Below, in pieces: positions 18,619-27,599 of a stretch of DNA of 64,000 bases. The notes beneath the pieces are model-generated. The model searched no databases. It had not been told where the DNA came from and saw only the letters and a program-made list of their open reading frames with translations. The DNA comes from Devosia sp. SL43. GTDB taxonomy: Bacteria; Pseudomonadota; Alphaproteobacteria; Rhizobiales; Devosiaceae. A program made the position numbers and the translations under genes. Numbering within the stretch: the stretch's first letter is position 1; every line of letters starts with the position of its first letter. The stretch is from the NCBI RefSeq assembly GCF_021729885.1, contig NZ_CP063401.1, positions 2,782,501 through 2,846,500 of the forward strand, in the 5' to 3' direction.

Positions 18619-19215
18619 TTGCCGCCAGTCCATGTCGATCCGGCAAAGGTCCGCGAATTCGCCACCAAGGACGCGTTCTACGATTGGCTGGCCCAGCACC
18701 ATGCCAGCGAAGACGAGGTGTGGATCCGCATCTTCAAGAAGGCCAGCGGTATCGAGACGATCTCGGCAGTCGAAGCCATCGACGTCGTGCTGTGCTGGGG
18801 CTGGATCGACGCCATCCGCAAGAGCTGGGACGACGAGAGCTTCGTGCAGCGCTACACCCATCGCGGCAAGAAAAGCGCCTGGAGCGATGTCAACAAGACC
18901 AATGTTGCCAGGCTGGTCGACGAAGGCAAAATGACCGAACATGGCCTGAAGCATGTCGAACTCGCAAAGGTCGATGGGCGCTGGGACGCATCCTACCGGA
19001 CGACCATGGACGCGCCGGATGACCTGCTGGCCGCGATCGAGGCCAGCCCGGCAGCCAGTGAATTCTACCGCACGCTGACCGCCCAGAACCGCTTCGCGCT
19101 GATCTATCGCACGATCGCCCTCAAGACCCCCGCGGCACGGGCCCGCAAGATCGCCGGCTTTGTGGAGATGCTGGAAAAGGGTGAGACCATCTATCCACAG
19201 AAGGCGAAGGCGTGA
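18619..19215 (+). CDS. YdeI/OmpD-associated family protein
   Basis: The 198-residue protein resembles the YdeI family (bacteriocin-resistance or OmpD-associated annotation): the segments AFYDWLAQHH, VWIRIFKKASG, VLCWGWIDAIRKSWDDESFVQRYTHR and the C-terminal ARARKIAGFVEMLEKGE are characteristic. It has no signal peptide. There is no suitable ATG; TTG at 18619 appears to be the start. It follows the NAT gene by 3 bp and overlaps DUF1697 (TGATG), so the NAT-YdeI-DUF1697-ribokinase genes form one transcription unit. Biochemical role is not established. Confidence 0.85.
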   Translation: MPPVHVDPAKVREFATKDAFYDWLAQHHASEDEVWIRIFKKASGIETISAVEAIDVVLCWGWIDAIRKSWDDESFVQRYTHRGKKSAWSDVNKTNVARLVDEGKMTEHGLKHVELAKVDGRWDASYRTTMDAPDDLLAAIEASPAASEFYRTLTAQNRFALIYRTIALKTPAARARKIAGFVEMLEKGETIYPQKAKA

Positions 19216-19754
19216 TGGCGACCTGGTTTGCCTTTTTGCGCGGCATCAACCTGGGCAGGCGCCAGATCAAGATGGCCGAGCTCAAGACATGTCTCGAAGC
19301 CGTGGGCTTTGCCGATATCAAGACCGTGGTCGCCAGTGGCAATGTGCGCTTCAGTGGCGAGGGCAAGGGCGAGGCCATCAAGGCCAGGATGGAAGCGGCC
19401 ATCGAGGCCCAGTTCGGTTTCGCGGTCGGCGTCGTGCTGCGCTCTGAGGCCGAGCTCAAGGCCATGCTCGACAGCCGGCCCTTTGCCAGTCTCGATCCCA
19501 AGGCCGATGCAACCCGGCATGTGCTGATGTCCGATGGGCCACTGCCAAAGGGCATCACGCTGCACGGCATGCCCGGCGATACCGAAATCTTTCGCATCGA
19601 TACCCGCGACCTCTATGTCGTCGGATATCGCCGCCCCAATGGCCGCTATACCGAAGGCGTCGAGGATGCGCTCAAGCCGCTTTATGCCAGGCTGGGTAAA
19701 GACCACCTCGACACCATGCGCAACTGGAACACGATAGAGAAGATGCTCGCATGA
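19215..19754 (+). CDS. DUF1697 family protein
   Basis: The 179-residue protein starts with the hallmark FAFLRGINLGRRQIKMAELK of DUF1697 and continues with VVASGNVRFSG and the C-terminal RNWNTIEKMLA. Its function is unknown. It overlaps the YdeI-like gene at TGATG and overlaps the next ribokinase gene by 4 bp (ATGA), which implies translational coupling. A GTG one codon upstream is an alternative start. Confidence 0.9.
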   Translation: MATWFAFLRGINLGRRQIKMAELKTCLEAVGFADIKTVVASGNVRFSGEGKGEAIKARMEAAIEAQFGFAVGVVLRSEAELKAMLDSRPFASLDPKADATRHVLMSDGPLPKGITLHGMPGDTEIFRIDTRDLYVVGYRRPNGRYTEGVEDALKPLYARLGKDHLDTMRNWNTIEKMLA

Positions 19755-20644
19755 TCACCGTTTTCGGCTCCACCAACCTCGACCAGATCGGCACCGTCAG
19801 CCGCCTGCCCAAGCCGGGCGAGACGGTGGCCGGCGGCACCTTCTCGATGGCCGCCGGTGGCAAGGGCGCCAACCAGGCGCTGGCCGCCCGCCGTGCGGGT
19901 GCAGAGGTTCGCCACGTGTCGGGCGTCGGCAAGGATGCCTTTGCCGATCTGGCTTTAGCCCTGCTACGCGACGGCGGTGTCGACCTCTCGGCGATGAAGG
20001 TCGTCGATGGCGCAACCGGCATAGCCATGATCTTCGTGGACAGCCACGGCGAGAATGTCATCGCCATCCTGCCGGGCGCCAATGGCGCGATGACCGCTGA
20101 TGATGCCGACAAGGCGCTGGCCGGTGTCCGCGGCGGCGTCATGCTGCTGCAACAGGAGATTCCTCAGGTAGCCACCGAACGGGCGCTCGATATCGGCAAA
20201 GCGCAGGGCATCACCACCATCCTCAACACCGCGCCCTTCCTCGATACGACCGCGCAACTGGCGCCCAAGGCCAGCATCCTCATCGCCAACGAGACCGAAT
20301 TTGCCCTGCTGACCGGTCGCGGCGTGGCCGAACTCGACGCAGCCATGGCCGACTGGGCCAGCATGCACCACCAGACTGTCATCGTCACGCTGGGTGGCGA
20401 TGGTGCGCGGGCAGTGACCGCGGAAGGCAGGGCCATCCAGGTGGCGGCTTTGCCGATAAAGCCGGTCGATACGGTCGGCGCTGGCGACACCTTCTGCGGC
20501 TATCTCGCCGCGGGGCTCGATGCGGGCTTGGACCTAGAGGCCGCAATGAAGCGCGCGGCAGTCGCCGCCAGCCTAGCCTGCCTCAAGCCGGGCGCGCAGC
20601 CGGCCATTCCGATGGCGCGTGAAGTCGCGGCGGCAATGGGCTAG
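19751..20644 (+). CDS. rbsK: PfkB family carbohydrate kinase, probable ribokinase
   Basis: Ribokinase phosphorylates D-ribose to ribose 5-phosphate. The 297-residue protein has the PfkB N-terminal pattern (TNLDQIGTVSRLPKPGETVAGG, then AAGGKGANQALAARRAGA) and the second PfkB signature DTVGAGDTFCGYL with the catalytic Asp. The specific sugar is inferred from overall similarity to RbsK; another pentose or a nucleoside is possible. No ribose transporter is next to it, and it is the last gene of the NAT-YdeI-DUF1697 group. Confidence 0.88.
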   Translation: MITVFGSTNLDQIGTVSRLPKPGETVAGGTFSMAAGGKGANQALAARRAGAEVRHVSGVGKDAFADLALALLRDGGVDLSAMKVVDGATGIAMIFVDSHGENVIAILPGANGAMTADDADKALAGVRGGVMLLQQEIPQVATERALDIGKAQGITTILNTAPFLDTTAQLAPKASILIANETEFALLTGRGVAELDAAMADWASMHHQTVIVTLGGDGARAVTAEGRAIQVAALPIKPVDTVGAGDTFCGYLAAGLDAGLDLEAAMKRAAVAASLACLKPGAQPAIPMAREVAAAMG

Positions 20645-20693
20645 TGCGCGGCACCGCTGAACGTCCGGCGACAGGAGCGGGCCCGTCTTCTCG

Positions 20694-21554
20694 TCAGGAC
20701 TTGGCCTTGAGCCGGACCATCAGCCCCAGATTGGGCACGCCATCGGCGTAAAAGCCGAGCGCCTGCTGTTCGGTCGCAATGGCGGCGCTGGTATCGTCAC
20801 CCACCACGCCATCGGCCCGGGCGATTTCATGGCCTCGCGCGATCAGGACCCGTTGCAGCGCTTCTATCTGGGATGGCGTGGGCGGCGCGGCCTCAGTGGC
20901 CAACACGCGCCGGAAGTCGGCGGGCAACATGCCATGGGCCACGTCGGCACAGTAGAGCGCGCGGATGACGCGCGTGTCGGATGCCGAATAGTCCTGGATG
21001 TCGGTCCAGGGACCATAGAAAATACTGTCGGACTGATCGTTCAGGTCATTGGCCATGCCCAGCGACTGGGTGATCTCCTCGCGAATGATGTGATCGGTCT
21101 CGGCGCGCGTCAGCCCGGTGGTCGAAATCAGCACCTGCGCATCATAGAGACCGCTGCGATCGAACATCAGCCAGAAGAAGCCGTAGTTGACCGGGACATA
21201 GTTGGGATTGAGTTTGGGGAAATCATCCACCGGCGCAAACTGCACCAGCATTTCCGGATCGCTTTCCACCAACCGGATGCGCGTTGGAGCGATCAGCAGG
21301 CTCAGTTCGGCAATGACGTGTTCCAGCGTGTCGCGATCCTGCTTCGACCAGTCGCCGGATAGCCCGACCGTGATCTCGTCGCGCCACTTGTTAATGCCGC
21401 CGCCGCCATCGCCATATTCGGAGCCGATGGCGATGGATGCGGCGCGCTCGATATCGGCGGGCGAAAGAGCCACATTGCAGGCGGCCCAGGCCGGCGCACC
21501 CATCAGCGCCAAGGCGAGGCCGGCAACCGAAACCAAGCGCGACAGTCGAGCCAT
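20694..21554 (-). CDS. DUF2927 protein with C-terminal peptidoglycan-binding-like segment
   Basis: The 286-residue product has a signal peptide ending APAWAACN. A central domain includes HIIREEITQSLGMANDLNDQSDSIFY, the hallmark of DUF2927, a family of exported proteins distantly similar to metallopeptidases. The C-terminal segment (about 225-280) reads like a peptidoglycan-binding repeat: LQRVLIARGHEIARADGVVGDDTSA. The HEXXH zinc motif is not present (IREEIT instead), so peptidase activity is doubtful. The ATG at 21554 was chosen to give a clean signal peptide. It is tail to tail with the ribokinase. Confidence 0.82.
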   Translation of the reverse strand: MARLSRLVSVAGLALALMGAPAWAACNVALSPADIERAASIAIGSEYGDGGGGINKWRDEITVGLSGDWSKQDRDTLEHVIAELSLLIAPTRIRLVESDPEMLVQFAPVDDFPKLNPNYVPVNYGFFWLMFDRSGLYDAQVLISTTGLTRAETDHIIREEITQSLGMANDLNDQSDSIFYGPWTDIQDYSASDTRVIRALYCADVAHGMLPADFRRVLATEAAPPTPSQIEALQRVLIARGHEIARADGVVGDDTSAAIATEQQALGFYADGVPNLGLMVRLKAKS

Positions 21555-21611
21555 AGTGTCTTCCCCCCAATAGCTGATGAAAGAGATATAGCCGGACGGA
21601 CTGACTGTCCG

Positions 21612-21641
21612 AACAAAAATGGCGCCCATTGCGGGGCGCCA
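21612..21641 (-). terminator. Rho-independent terminator downstream of the DUF2852 gene
   Basis: On the minus strand TGGCGCC, a short loop and GGCGCCA are followed by TTTTTGTTC. It lies about 90 bp past the stop of the DUF2852 gene and before the DUF2927 start, so it would separate the two minus-strand genes. Confidence 0.75.
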
Positions 21642-21728
21642 GTTCAGTCGTTGGGAACGACCGGCTTCAGGGAGGTGGGAGTCTGGTTGGCGAAGGATGC
21701 GCGCGGAGCGCGCACCTCGCGGGAGGGC

Positions 21729-22220
21729 TTAGCCGTTATTGTTGCCCCAGCCATTGTTGTTCTGATCGCCGTTATTCTGCTCCGGCTTGGGCTCGGTATA
21801 GCCCTGGCGGGTGCCGCGGCGCTCGTTCATGAAGCGATCGAACTCTTCGCGATCCTTGGCCTTGTTGAGGTTGGCCATGTATTCGTGGAAGGCATCGATC
21901 TCGGCGTCGAGGCGGGCGCGTTCTTCTTCGAGGCGCTTGAGCTGTTCGGCACGGTAGTCGTCAAAGGCTGCATTGCCGCTCGAGTTCATGCCGTAGCTCC
22001 TGTGGTTGTTCCAGCCGCGATGTGCATGCTTGTTGGAGCTGCACCAGGCTTTGCCCTTGTTGAAGTAGGCCTGGGCCTTTTCCGGCGAGCCGCCGAACTT
22101 TTCACCCCAGAGGATGTAGCCGAGGACGGCCAGGCCAATCGGCCAGAACAAGATAAAGCCCAGAACCATGAGGGCGATGGTCAGCGGGGACCATTGAGGT
22201 TTGATGATTGCTGTGGTCAT
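21729..22220 (-). CDS. DUF2852 domain-containing membrane protein
   Basis: The 163-residue protein has an N-terminal hydrophobic segment (LTIALMVLGFILFWPIGLAVLGYILWG) typical of DUF2852, followed by a charged coiled-coil-like region (EEERARLDAEIDAFHEYMANL) and an Asn/Gly-rich tail. It probably sits in the inner membrane with the C-terminal part in the cytoplasm. Function unknown. The family is widespread in Hyphomicrobiales. It is transcribed divergently from the ActS gene, with about 150 bp between the start codons. Confidence 0.85.
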   Translation of the reverse strand: MTTAIIKPQWSPLTIALMVLGFILFWPIGLAVLGYILWGEKFGGSPEKAQAYFNKGKAWCSSNKHAHRGWNNHRSYGMNSSGNAAFDDYRAEQLKRLEEERARLDAEIDAFHEYMANLNKAKDREEFDRFMNERRGTRQGYTEPKPEQNNGDQNNNGWGNNNG

Positions 22221-22366
22221 TTCGGTTTCACTTTCCCAGTCACGATGACCCTTAGGTGGCCCGCCCCGGGGTGGGATCAATCCTGTGCCTATGATTTTTT
22301 GGGCCTTGAAATGAAACTTCGCTATTCCCATAGCGGTCGCGAAATCCGCCTCGAAAGGGCCCTTGC

Positions 22367-23686
22367 ATGACCATGATTCAGGCCGATGGCCTGCCCCTGC
22401 CGAACACCTGGCGTCCCTTGCGTTTGCAAACGCTGGTGCTGCTCCGCTGGCTGGCGGTTGGCGGGCAGGCGGTGGGGGTGCTGTTCGTCTATTTCGGGCT
22501 CGGTTTTCCATTGCCGCTGGTCGAGTGTTTTTTGCTGATAGCGGTCTCGGCGGCAGTCAATCTGTGGCTGATCGTGCGGCTGGGGCCCAGCCATCGACCG
22601 AGCTCGCTGTTCGCCGCCAGCCAGATCGCCTTTGACCTGCTGCAACTGGGCGGGCTGCTGGCCCTGACCGGCGGCTTGCAGAACCCGTTCTCGCTGCTGC
22701 TGCTGGCGCCGGTGTCGGTCTCGGCGACGACGCTGCCGCAGCGGTCCGCCTATATCATTGCCCTGCTCGCCGCCGTCATCGCCTCGGTGCTGTCGGTCTG
22801 GCATCTGCCGCTGCCCTGGGATCCGCTGGAGCGGATCGTGTTCAACCGCATCTATGTCATCGGTATCTGGGTGTCGATCATCTGCGGCGTGGTCTTCATC
22901 TCCGCCTATACCAATCGCGTGGCGCATGATGCGCGCCAGATCGCCGATGCTCTGGCGGCCACTGAGCTGGCCTTGTCGCGCAAGGAGCAGCTCTCGGCGC
23001 TCGATGGCCTCGCCGCCGCGGCCGCCCACGAGTTGGGCACGCCATTATCGACCATCGCACTGGCCGCCAAGGAAATGCGGGCCGACGCCGAACCGGGCAG
23101 CGATCTCGCATCCGATGTGGAACTGATCATCGAGCAGGCGGCGCGGTGCCGCGCGATCCTCGCCAAACTGCGTAATCTTGGCAGCGATGGCGGCGATCCG
23201 TTCGCCGCCGTGCCGATCACCGATCTTCTGGCCGAAGTCGCCCGCCCGCACGAGGCGCATGGCAAGGCGATCCTGTTCTACTACGAGCGCTCAGCCGGGC
23301 CCGCGCCGGTTTTCGTGCGCAGCGTCGGCCTGCTCTATGGGCTGGGCAATCTCATTGAGAACGCTGCCGATTTCGCCCGTGCCACCGTCAAGATTGAAGC
23401 CGCTTGGGACCGCGAGGCGATCTCGGTGACCATTACCGACGATGGCCCAGGCTTTGCCCCGGAGCTGATCGCCAGGCTGGGCGAGCCCTACCTCACCAGC
23501 CGGCCCCGCGATCCGCAGGGGCCCGATGCCAGCAAGCCCGGCGGGCTGGGGCTGGGCGTCTTCATTGCCAAGACACTGTTGGAGCGCACGGGCGGACGGC
23601 TGGCCTTCCAGAATCTGGCGCCCAATGGCCATGCCCAGGTGCGTATCGTGTGGCCCCGCACCGCGATTGAGGCGGAGATCCAGTGA
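22367..23686 (+). CDS. actS: Redox sensor histidine kinase ActS/RegB/PrrB
   Basis: RegB-type kinases sense quinone and thiol redox state and phosphorylate RegA to adjust respiration, carbon and nitrogen metabolism. The 439-residue protein has about six membrane helices (residues 20-185) that carry the ubiquinone-binding signature GGLQNPF at 102-108. The H-box AAAHELGTPLSTIAL places the phospho-His at 221. A conserved redox Cys lies at 261 (ARCRAILAKLR), and N and G boxes (NLIENAADFA, DDGPGFAP, GGLGLGVFIAKTLLERTGG) complete the kinase. The response regulator gene follows 42 bp downstream. Confidence 0.93.
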   Translation: MTMIQADGLPLPNTWRPLRLQTLVLLRWLAVGGQAVGVLFVYFGLGFPLPLVECFLLIAVSAAVNLWLIVRLGPSHRPSSLFAASQIAFDLLQLGGLLALTGGLQNPFSLLLLAPVSVSATTLPQRSAYIIALLAAVIASVLSVWHLPLPWDPLERIVFNRIYVIGIWVSIICGVVFISAYTNRVAHDARQIADALAATELALSRKEQLSALDGLAAAAAHELGTPLSTIALAAKEMRADAEPGSDLASDVELIIEQAARCRAILAKLRNLGSDGGDPFAAVPITDLLAEVARPHEAHGKAILFYYERSAGPAPVFVRSVGLLYGLGNLIENAADFARATVKIEAAWDREAISVTITDDGPGFAPELIARLGEPYLTSRPRDPQGPDASKPGGLGLGVFIAKTLLERTGGRLAFQNLAPNGHAQVRIVWPRTAIEAEIQ

Positions 23687-23728
23687 ACCTGTTTTGACGT
23701 ATCTATTGCAAAGCCCTATGTGAGTGCC

Positions 23729-24280
23729 ATGAGCACGATTGAAGAACTCCTGGCCACCGATCCCAGCCTGCTGCTGGTCGACGACGACGTGGCCTTCCTG
23801 CAGCGCCTTGAGCGCGCCATGGCACGCCGTGGCTTCGATGTCCGAATTGCCGGCTCCGTCGCCGAGGGCCTGGCCGCCGTCGCCGAAAAGCCGCCCGCTT
23901 ATGCGGTGGTCGACCTACGCCTTGAAGACGGCAACGGCCTCGAAGTGGTCTCGGCCTTGCACACCAAGCGCCCCGATGCGCGGGCGGTCGTGTTGACCGG
24001 TTATGGCAATATTGCTACGGCAGTGACCGCGGTGAAGCTGGGTGCCGTGGACTATCTGAGCAAGCCGGCCGACGCCGACGATGTGATCAATGCCCTGCTG
24101 GCCACGGGCGAAGCCAAGCCCGAGCCACCGGAAAATCCGATGTCGGCAGATCGGGTGCGCTGGGAGCATATCCAGCGCGTCTATGAACTTTGCGATCGCA
24201 ACGTGTCGGAGACGGCGCGGCGGCTCAACATGCACCGCCGCACCCTGCAGCGTATTCTGGCCAAGCGCGCGCCGCGCTAA
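23729..24280 (+). CDS. actR: Redox response regulator ActR/RegA/PrrA
   Basis: This is the DNA-binding partner of the upstream kinase. The 183-residue protein has a receiver domain with acidic residues LLLVDDD (18-20), phospho-acceptor Asp62 in VVDLRLEDGNG, and Lys112 in LSKP. A C-terminal Fis-type helix-turn-helix follows (VSETARRLNMHRRTLQRILAKR), which is almost invariant in RegA proteins. The ATG at 23729 gives the family N-terminus; a GTG three codons upstream is possible. It meets DUF1428 tail to tail with a 4 bp overlap. Confidence 0.94.
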   Translation: MSTIEELLATDPSLLLVDDDVAFLQRLERAMARRGFDVRIAGSVAEGLAAVAEKPPAYAVVDLRLEDGNGLEVVSALHTKRPDARAVVLTGYGNIATAVTAVKLGAVDYLSKPADADDVINALLATGEAKPEPPENPMSADRVRWEHIQRVYELCDRNVSETARRLNMHRRTLQRILAKRAPR

Positions 24281-24624
24281 AGCACGAAGAGCGCTTCGAA
24301 GCTCCCATAGATCATGCGGGCGCCGTCGAAGGGCATCTTCATCGCCTGCATGCGCGGGTCGGTCATCATCTTCTGGCCGGCGGCATCGCGCGTCGCCTGG
24401 TCAGGATACTCGATCCATGAGAAGACGATGGCCTCATCAGGCTTGGCCGCAACCGCTTTCATGAAGTCGGTCTGCTTGCCGGGAGGCACCTCGTCGGCCC
24501 AGGTCTCGACGATGCGCGAAGCACCCCACTGCTTGAACAACTCCCCGGCCTCGCGGGCATGGTCGACATAGGCCTGCTTGTTGGCCTTGGGCACAGCGGC
24601 GACAAATCCATCGACATAAGTCAT
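24277..24624 (-). CDS. DUF1428 family protein
   Basis: The 115-residue protein starts MTYVDGFVAAVPKANKQAY and contains VETWADEVPPGKQTDF and FSWIEYPDQATRDAA, which mark DUF1428, small proteins with a ferredoxin-like dimeric alpha-beta fold. No catalytic role is established. Its stop overlaps that of actR by 4 bp on the opposite strand. The upstream region faces the MBL hydrolase gene. Confidence 0.9.
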   Translation of the reverse strand: MTYVDGFVAAVPKANKQAYVDHAREAGELFKQWGASRIVETWADEVPPGKQTDFMKAVAAKPDEAIVFSWIEYPDQATRDAAGQKMMTDPRMQAMKMPFDGARMIYGSFEALFVL

Positions 24625-24742
24625 CGGTCTTCTCCTCGGGGTGTGTGAACTAACGCCACCGTCTACCTGCGGTTGCGACAGCTTCTCGACAATGACGCAT
24701 TGCTGGGGTCAACTCCGACAAACACATCAAAAGGAGCCGCCT

Positions 24743-26395
24743 ATGACCGTCACTCTTCACTTCCACGGCGCGGCGGGCACGGTGACCGGTTCCTGCTATC
24801 GCGTGGTGCATCCGAGCGGGCAATTCCTCGTCGATTGCGGCCTGTTCCAGGGCAACAAGAGTGTTCGTGATCTCAACCTCAAGCCGACACCCTTCGATGC
24901 CAGGGCCATCGACTTCCTGCTGCTGACCCATGCCCATATCGATCACGCCGGCCTCTTGCCCAAGCTCTACCGCGAGGGCTGGCGCGGCCCGATGTGGATG
25001 ACCGAGCCGACCGCGGGCCTGCTCGAATACCTGCTGCCGGACAGTGCCGGTATTCAGGAGAGCGAAGCCGAGCGCGAGACCAAGAAGCACAACCGGCGTG
25101 GTGAGGAGCCGGCAAAGCCGCTCTACACTATGGAGGATGCGACCGAGGCCCTGGCGCATCGGCTGACCTGCCAGTATGGCGAGTGGATCGAGCCGGGAGC
25201 GGGTGTCCGGGCCCGCTACTGGAATGCCGGTCACATCATCGGCTCGGCCTCTATCGAGGTCGAGGTCAAGGACGGCGACAAGACCATTCGCCTGATGTTT
25301 TCGGGCGATATCGGTCCGGACGAGAAGGTGTTCTACAACGAGCCGGAAGGCCCGGCTGGTTTCGACTATATTCTCTCCGAATCCACCTATGGTGGCCGCG
25401 AGCGCGAGGACTATACGCTGGTGCAGCGCCGTGAGGCGCTCAAGACCGAGATCAATGCCGCCATGGCGCGCGGTGGTAATCTGGTGATCCCCGCCTTCGC
25501 CGTCGAGCGCAGCCAGGAGCTGCTGCACGACATTGGCACCCTGATCAAATCAGGCGAGATCGACCCCAAGCTGGTCTTCCTCGATAGCCCGCTCGCGTCC
25601 AAGGTCACGGGCGTCTATCGGAAATACGCCAAGATGTTCGACGACGTCGAGCTGGGCGCCGACGAGCTGTTCAACGATCCGCGCTTCCGCATCATCGAGG
25701 CGGTAGAGGAGTCCAAGGCCATCAACATGATCCGTGGCGGCGCCATCATCATGTCGGCCTCCGGCATGGCCGACGCCGGGCGCATCAAGCACCACCTGCG
25801 CAACAACCTGATCCGCGCCAATGCCACCGTGCTCTTTGTGGGCTACCAGGCGCCGGGCACGCTGGGCCATGTGATCCTCTCCGGCGCCAAGGAAGCCCGC
25901 ATCCACGGCACACTGGTGCCTGTTCGAGCCACGATCCGCTCGATGGGCAACTACTCGGCCCACGCCGATCATTCCGAACTGATGGCCTGGATCAAGGAGC
26001 GCCTGCCGGCGCATGGCGCGATCTTCCTGACCCATGGCGAGGACGAGGAGCGCAAGGCCCTGCGCCAGGCCATCCTGGGGCTCGGTCTCTCCGGTGACCA
26101 GGTGATTACGCCACTGCTCGACGACTATTTTGAACTGACCGCCGTGGGCGTGCGGGCCAAGGTGCAGGCGACCAAGCCGCGCATCGACCCCGTGCAGGTG
26201 CATTCGGACTGGCACAATGCCTTTTCCGATTTCACCATCCGCTTGAGCCAGCGGCTGCAATCGGGCACCGATGCTGAAAAGCTGGCGGTGATGCGGGCGC
26301 TGCAGCAGGAGCTATCGGACCTGGGCGCTGCACCCTCACCGGCCCATGTGGCGACGCCGATCACACCGGTCGAGAACCAGAGCTTCGACGAATAA
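24743..26395 (+). CDS. MBL-fold/beta-CASP hydrolase, probable RNA-processing nuclease
   Basis: The 550-residue protein has the metallo-beta-lactamase metal motif HAHIDH at residues 63-68, later ligands in YWNAGHIIGSASIEV and FSGDIGPD, and the beta-CASP features ESTYGGRER, PAFAVERSQELL, and the C-terminal SAHADHSEL and LTHGEDEERKAL. This combination fits the RNase/CPSF-like group rather than a beta-lactamase. AAGGAG precedes the ATG at 24743. The last 70 residues are an extra tail of unknown role. Cytoplasmic; natural substrate unknown. Confidence 0.88.
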   Translation: MTVTLHFHGAAGTVTGSCYRVVHPSGQFLVDCGLFQGNKSVRDLNLKPTPFDARAIDFLLLTHAHIDHAGLLPKLYREGWRGPMWMTEPTAGLLEYLLPDSAGIQESEAERETKKHNRRGEEPAKPLYTMEDATEALAHRLTCQYGEWIEPGAGVRARYWNAGHIIGSASIEVEVKDGDKTIRLMFSGDIGPDEKVFYNEPEGPAGFDYILSESTYGGREREDYTLVQRREALKTEINAAMARGGNLVIPAFAVERSQELLHDIGTLIKSGEIDPKLVFLDSPLASKVTGVYRKYAKMFDDVELGADELFNDPRFRIIEAVEESKAINMIRGGAIIMSASGMADAGRIKHHLRNNLIRANATVLFVGYQAPGTLGHVILSGAKEARIHGTLVPVRATIRSMGNYSAHADHSELMAWIKERLPAHGAIFLTHGEDEERKALRQAILGLGLSGDQVITPLLDDYFELTAVGVRAKVQATKPRIDPVQVHSDWHNAFSDFTIRLSQRLQSGTDAEKLAVMRALQQELSDLGAAPSPAHVATPITPVENQSFDE

Positions 26396-26418
26396 GCGGA
26401 AGAAGAGTCCTTCTTGGA

Positions 26419-26461
26419 TACCCCGGCCTCCCCCCTTTCAGGGGGAGGCTAGGTGGGGGTA
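26419..26461. repeat. GC-rich palindromic repeat overlapping the end of the first MFS gene
   Basis: TACCCC...GGGGTA outer arms enclose CCTCCCCC / GGGGGAGG inner arms around CTTTCA. It lies in the tail-to-tail gap after the MBL hydrolase and provides the stop codon and last codons of the minus-strand MFS gene. It can act as a terminator stem for both strands, although no strong T run follows. Confidence 0.75.
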
Positions 26462-27594
26462 CTCTTCGCCTTTGCCCCCAGCCGCCCTGCCATCAGCCAG
26501 GTCAGGATCAGCAACGGGATCAGCATCGCAAACGCCGACCTGATCCCAAAGCCCTGCGCCACCGCGCCGATCAGCCCCGGCGCGCCAAGATTGACCAGTT
26601 GGAAAATCAGCGTTGTCGCCGCCACGTTCTGGCTGGCGGGCCGGTCGCCGATGCGGGCGGCGGCCGAAACGGTCAGCGGGTAGAGCACGCAGATGCCCAC
26701 GCCCACCAGGCCGAAGCCGGTCAGCGCCAGTACGGCATTGGGGGCGAGGACCACGAGCGTCATGCCGGCCACGGCGATGCTGGCCAGCACGCGCGCCACG
26801 ACCACCGGCCCGAAACGCTCGATCCAGCGGTCGGCGACTAGTCGGCCAACGGCCATGGTCACCAGCAGGGCCGGCAGCGCCATTGATTCGATCCAGGCGG
26901 CGATCTCGAAACTGTCGCGTAGATAGATGATCGACCAGGCCCGCGCCGCGCCCTCGGTGAGCGCTGCGCCGAGCCCGAAGGCAACCAGTCCCATCGTCGC
27001 CAAAGTCGGCAGCGCAAAGCGCTTCTTGTTGTCGCCGGCATGCTCGCGTGCCGGAACGACCGGCATCGGCGCGACGATCAGCATGACCAGAAAGATCACC
27101 AGCGGTGCCAGCGTCCACAAGTGGACGGCGGGCGAAATGGCAAAGCCGCGCATGGCGGCGCCGAGCAGCGAGGTCAGCAGGAAGCCCACGCTCCAGGCGC
27201 CGTGGCAGGTGTTCATTACCCGCGAGCCAGTGGCAGCCTCGACCCTGTCGGCCTCGACATTGATCGCGACATTGGTCAGCGAAAAACCGACGCCGTTGAG
27301 GGCCATCAAGACGAACATCAGCGTGGCATTGGGAGCAACGGTGATCAGGGCTGCACCGATCGCCACCACCGGCATCAGCACCAGGATCAGTTTGCGCGGC
27401 CCGAAGCGCTCGATGACGAGGCTGGAGAACAGAAAGCTGGTCAACCCGCCGATGGGCTGGCCCATCAGCACGAGGCCGAGCTGGCCTTCGCTGAGGCCGA
27501 GGGCCAGCTGCAGGTCGGGAATGCGGGTATGGACCGCCCCCAGGGCGATGGCGTGAACGAAAAACAGCGCAATGATGCGCCAGCGTATTGGCAT
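26449..27594 (-). CDS. MFS transporter (array member 1)
   Basis: This is a 12-helix major facilitator protein of about 381 residues from the same family as its three neighbours, with the shared motifs RIPDLQLALGLSEGQLGLVLMG, NVEADRVEAATG and VYPLTVSAAAR-like ICVLYPLTVSAAA. It is the most divergent of the four: the strongly conserved GIDWSAIYMRD of the others is ARAWSIIYLRD here. I prefer the ATG at 27594; a GTG at 27603 overlaps the mmcB stop (GTGA). Substrate unknown; sugar or drug efflux are both possible for this subfamily. Confidence 0.85.
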   Translation of the reverse strand: MPIRWRIIALFFVHAIALGAVHTRIPDLQLALGLSEGQLGLVLMGQPIGGLTSFLFSSLVIERFGPRKLILVLMPVVAIGAALITVAPNATLMFVLMALNGVGFSLTNVAINVEADRVEAATGSRVMNTCHGAWSVGFLLTSLLGAAMRGFAISPAVHLWTLAPLVIFLVMLIVAPMPVVPAREHAGDNKKRFALPTLATMGLVAFGLGAALTEGAARAWSIIYLRDSFEIAAWIESMALPALLVTMAVGRLVADRWIERFGPVVVARVLASIAVAGMTLVVLAPNAVLALTGFGLVGVGICVLYPLTVSAAARIGDRPASQNVAATTLIFQLVNLGAPGLIGAVAQGFGIRSAFAMLIPLLILTWLMAGRLGAKAKSTPT

Positions 27595-27599
27595 GTAAC

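Noticed and set aside
17548..18954. Minus-strand 468-codon frame across the NAT and YdeI genes
   Set aside because: The plus-strand NAT has an intact catalytic triad; the antisense frame looks like a GC-bias shadow.
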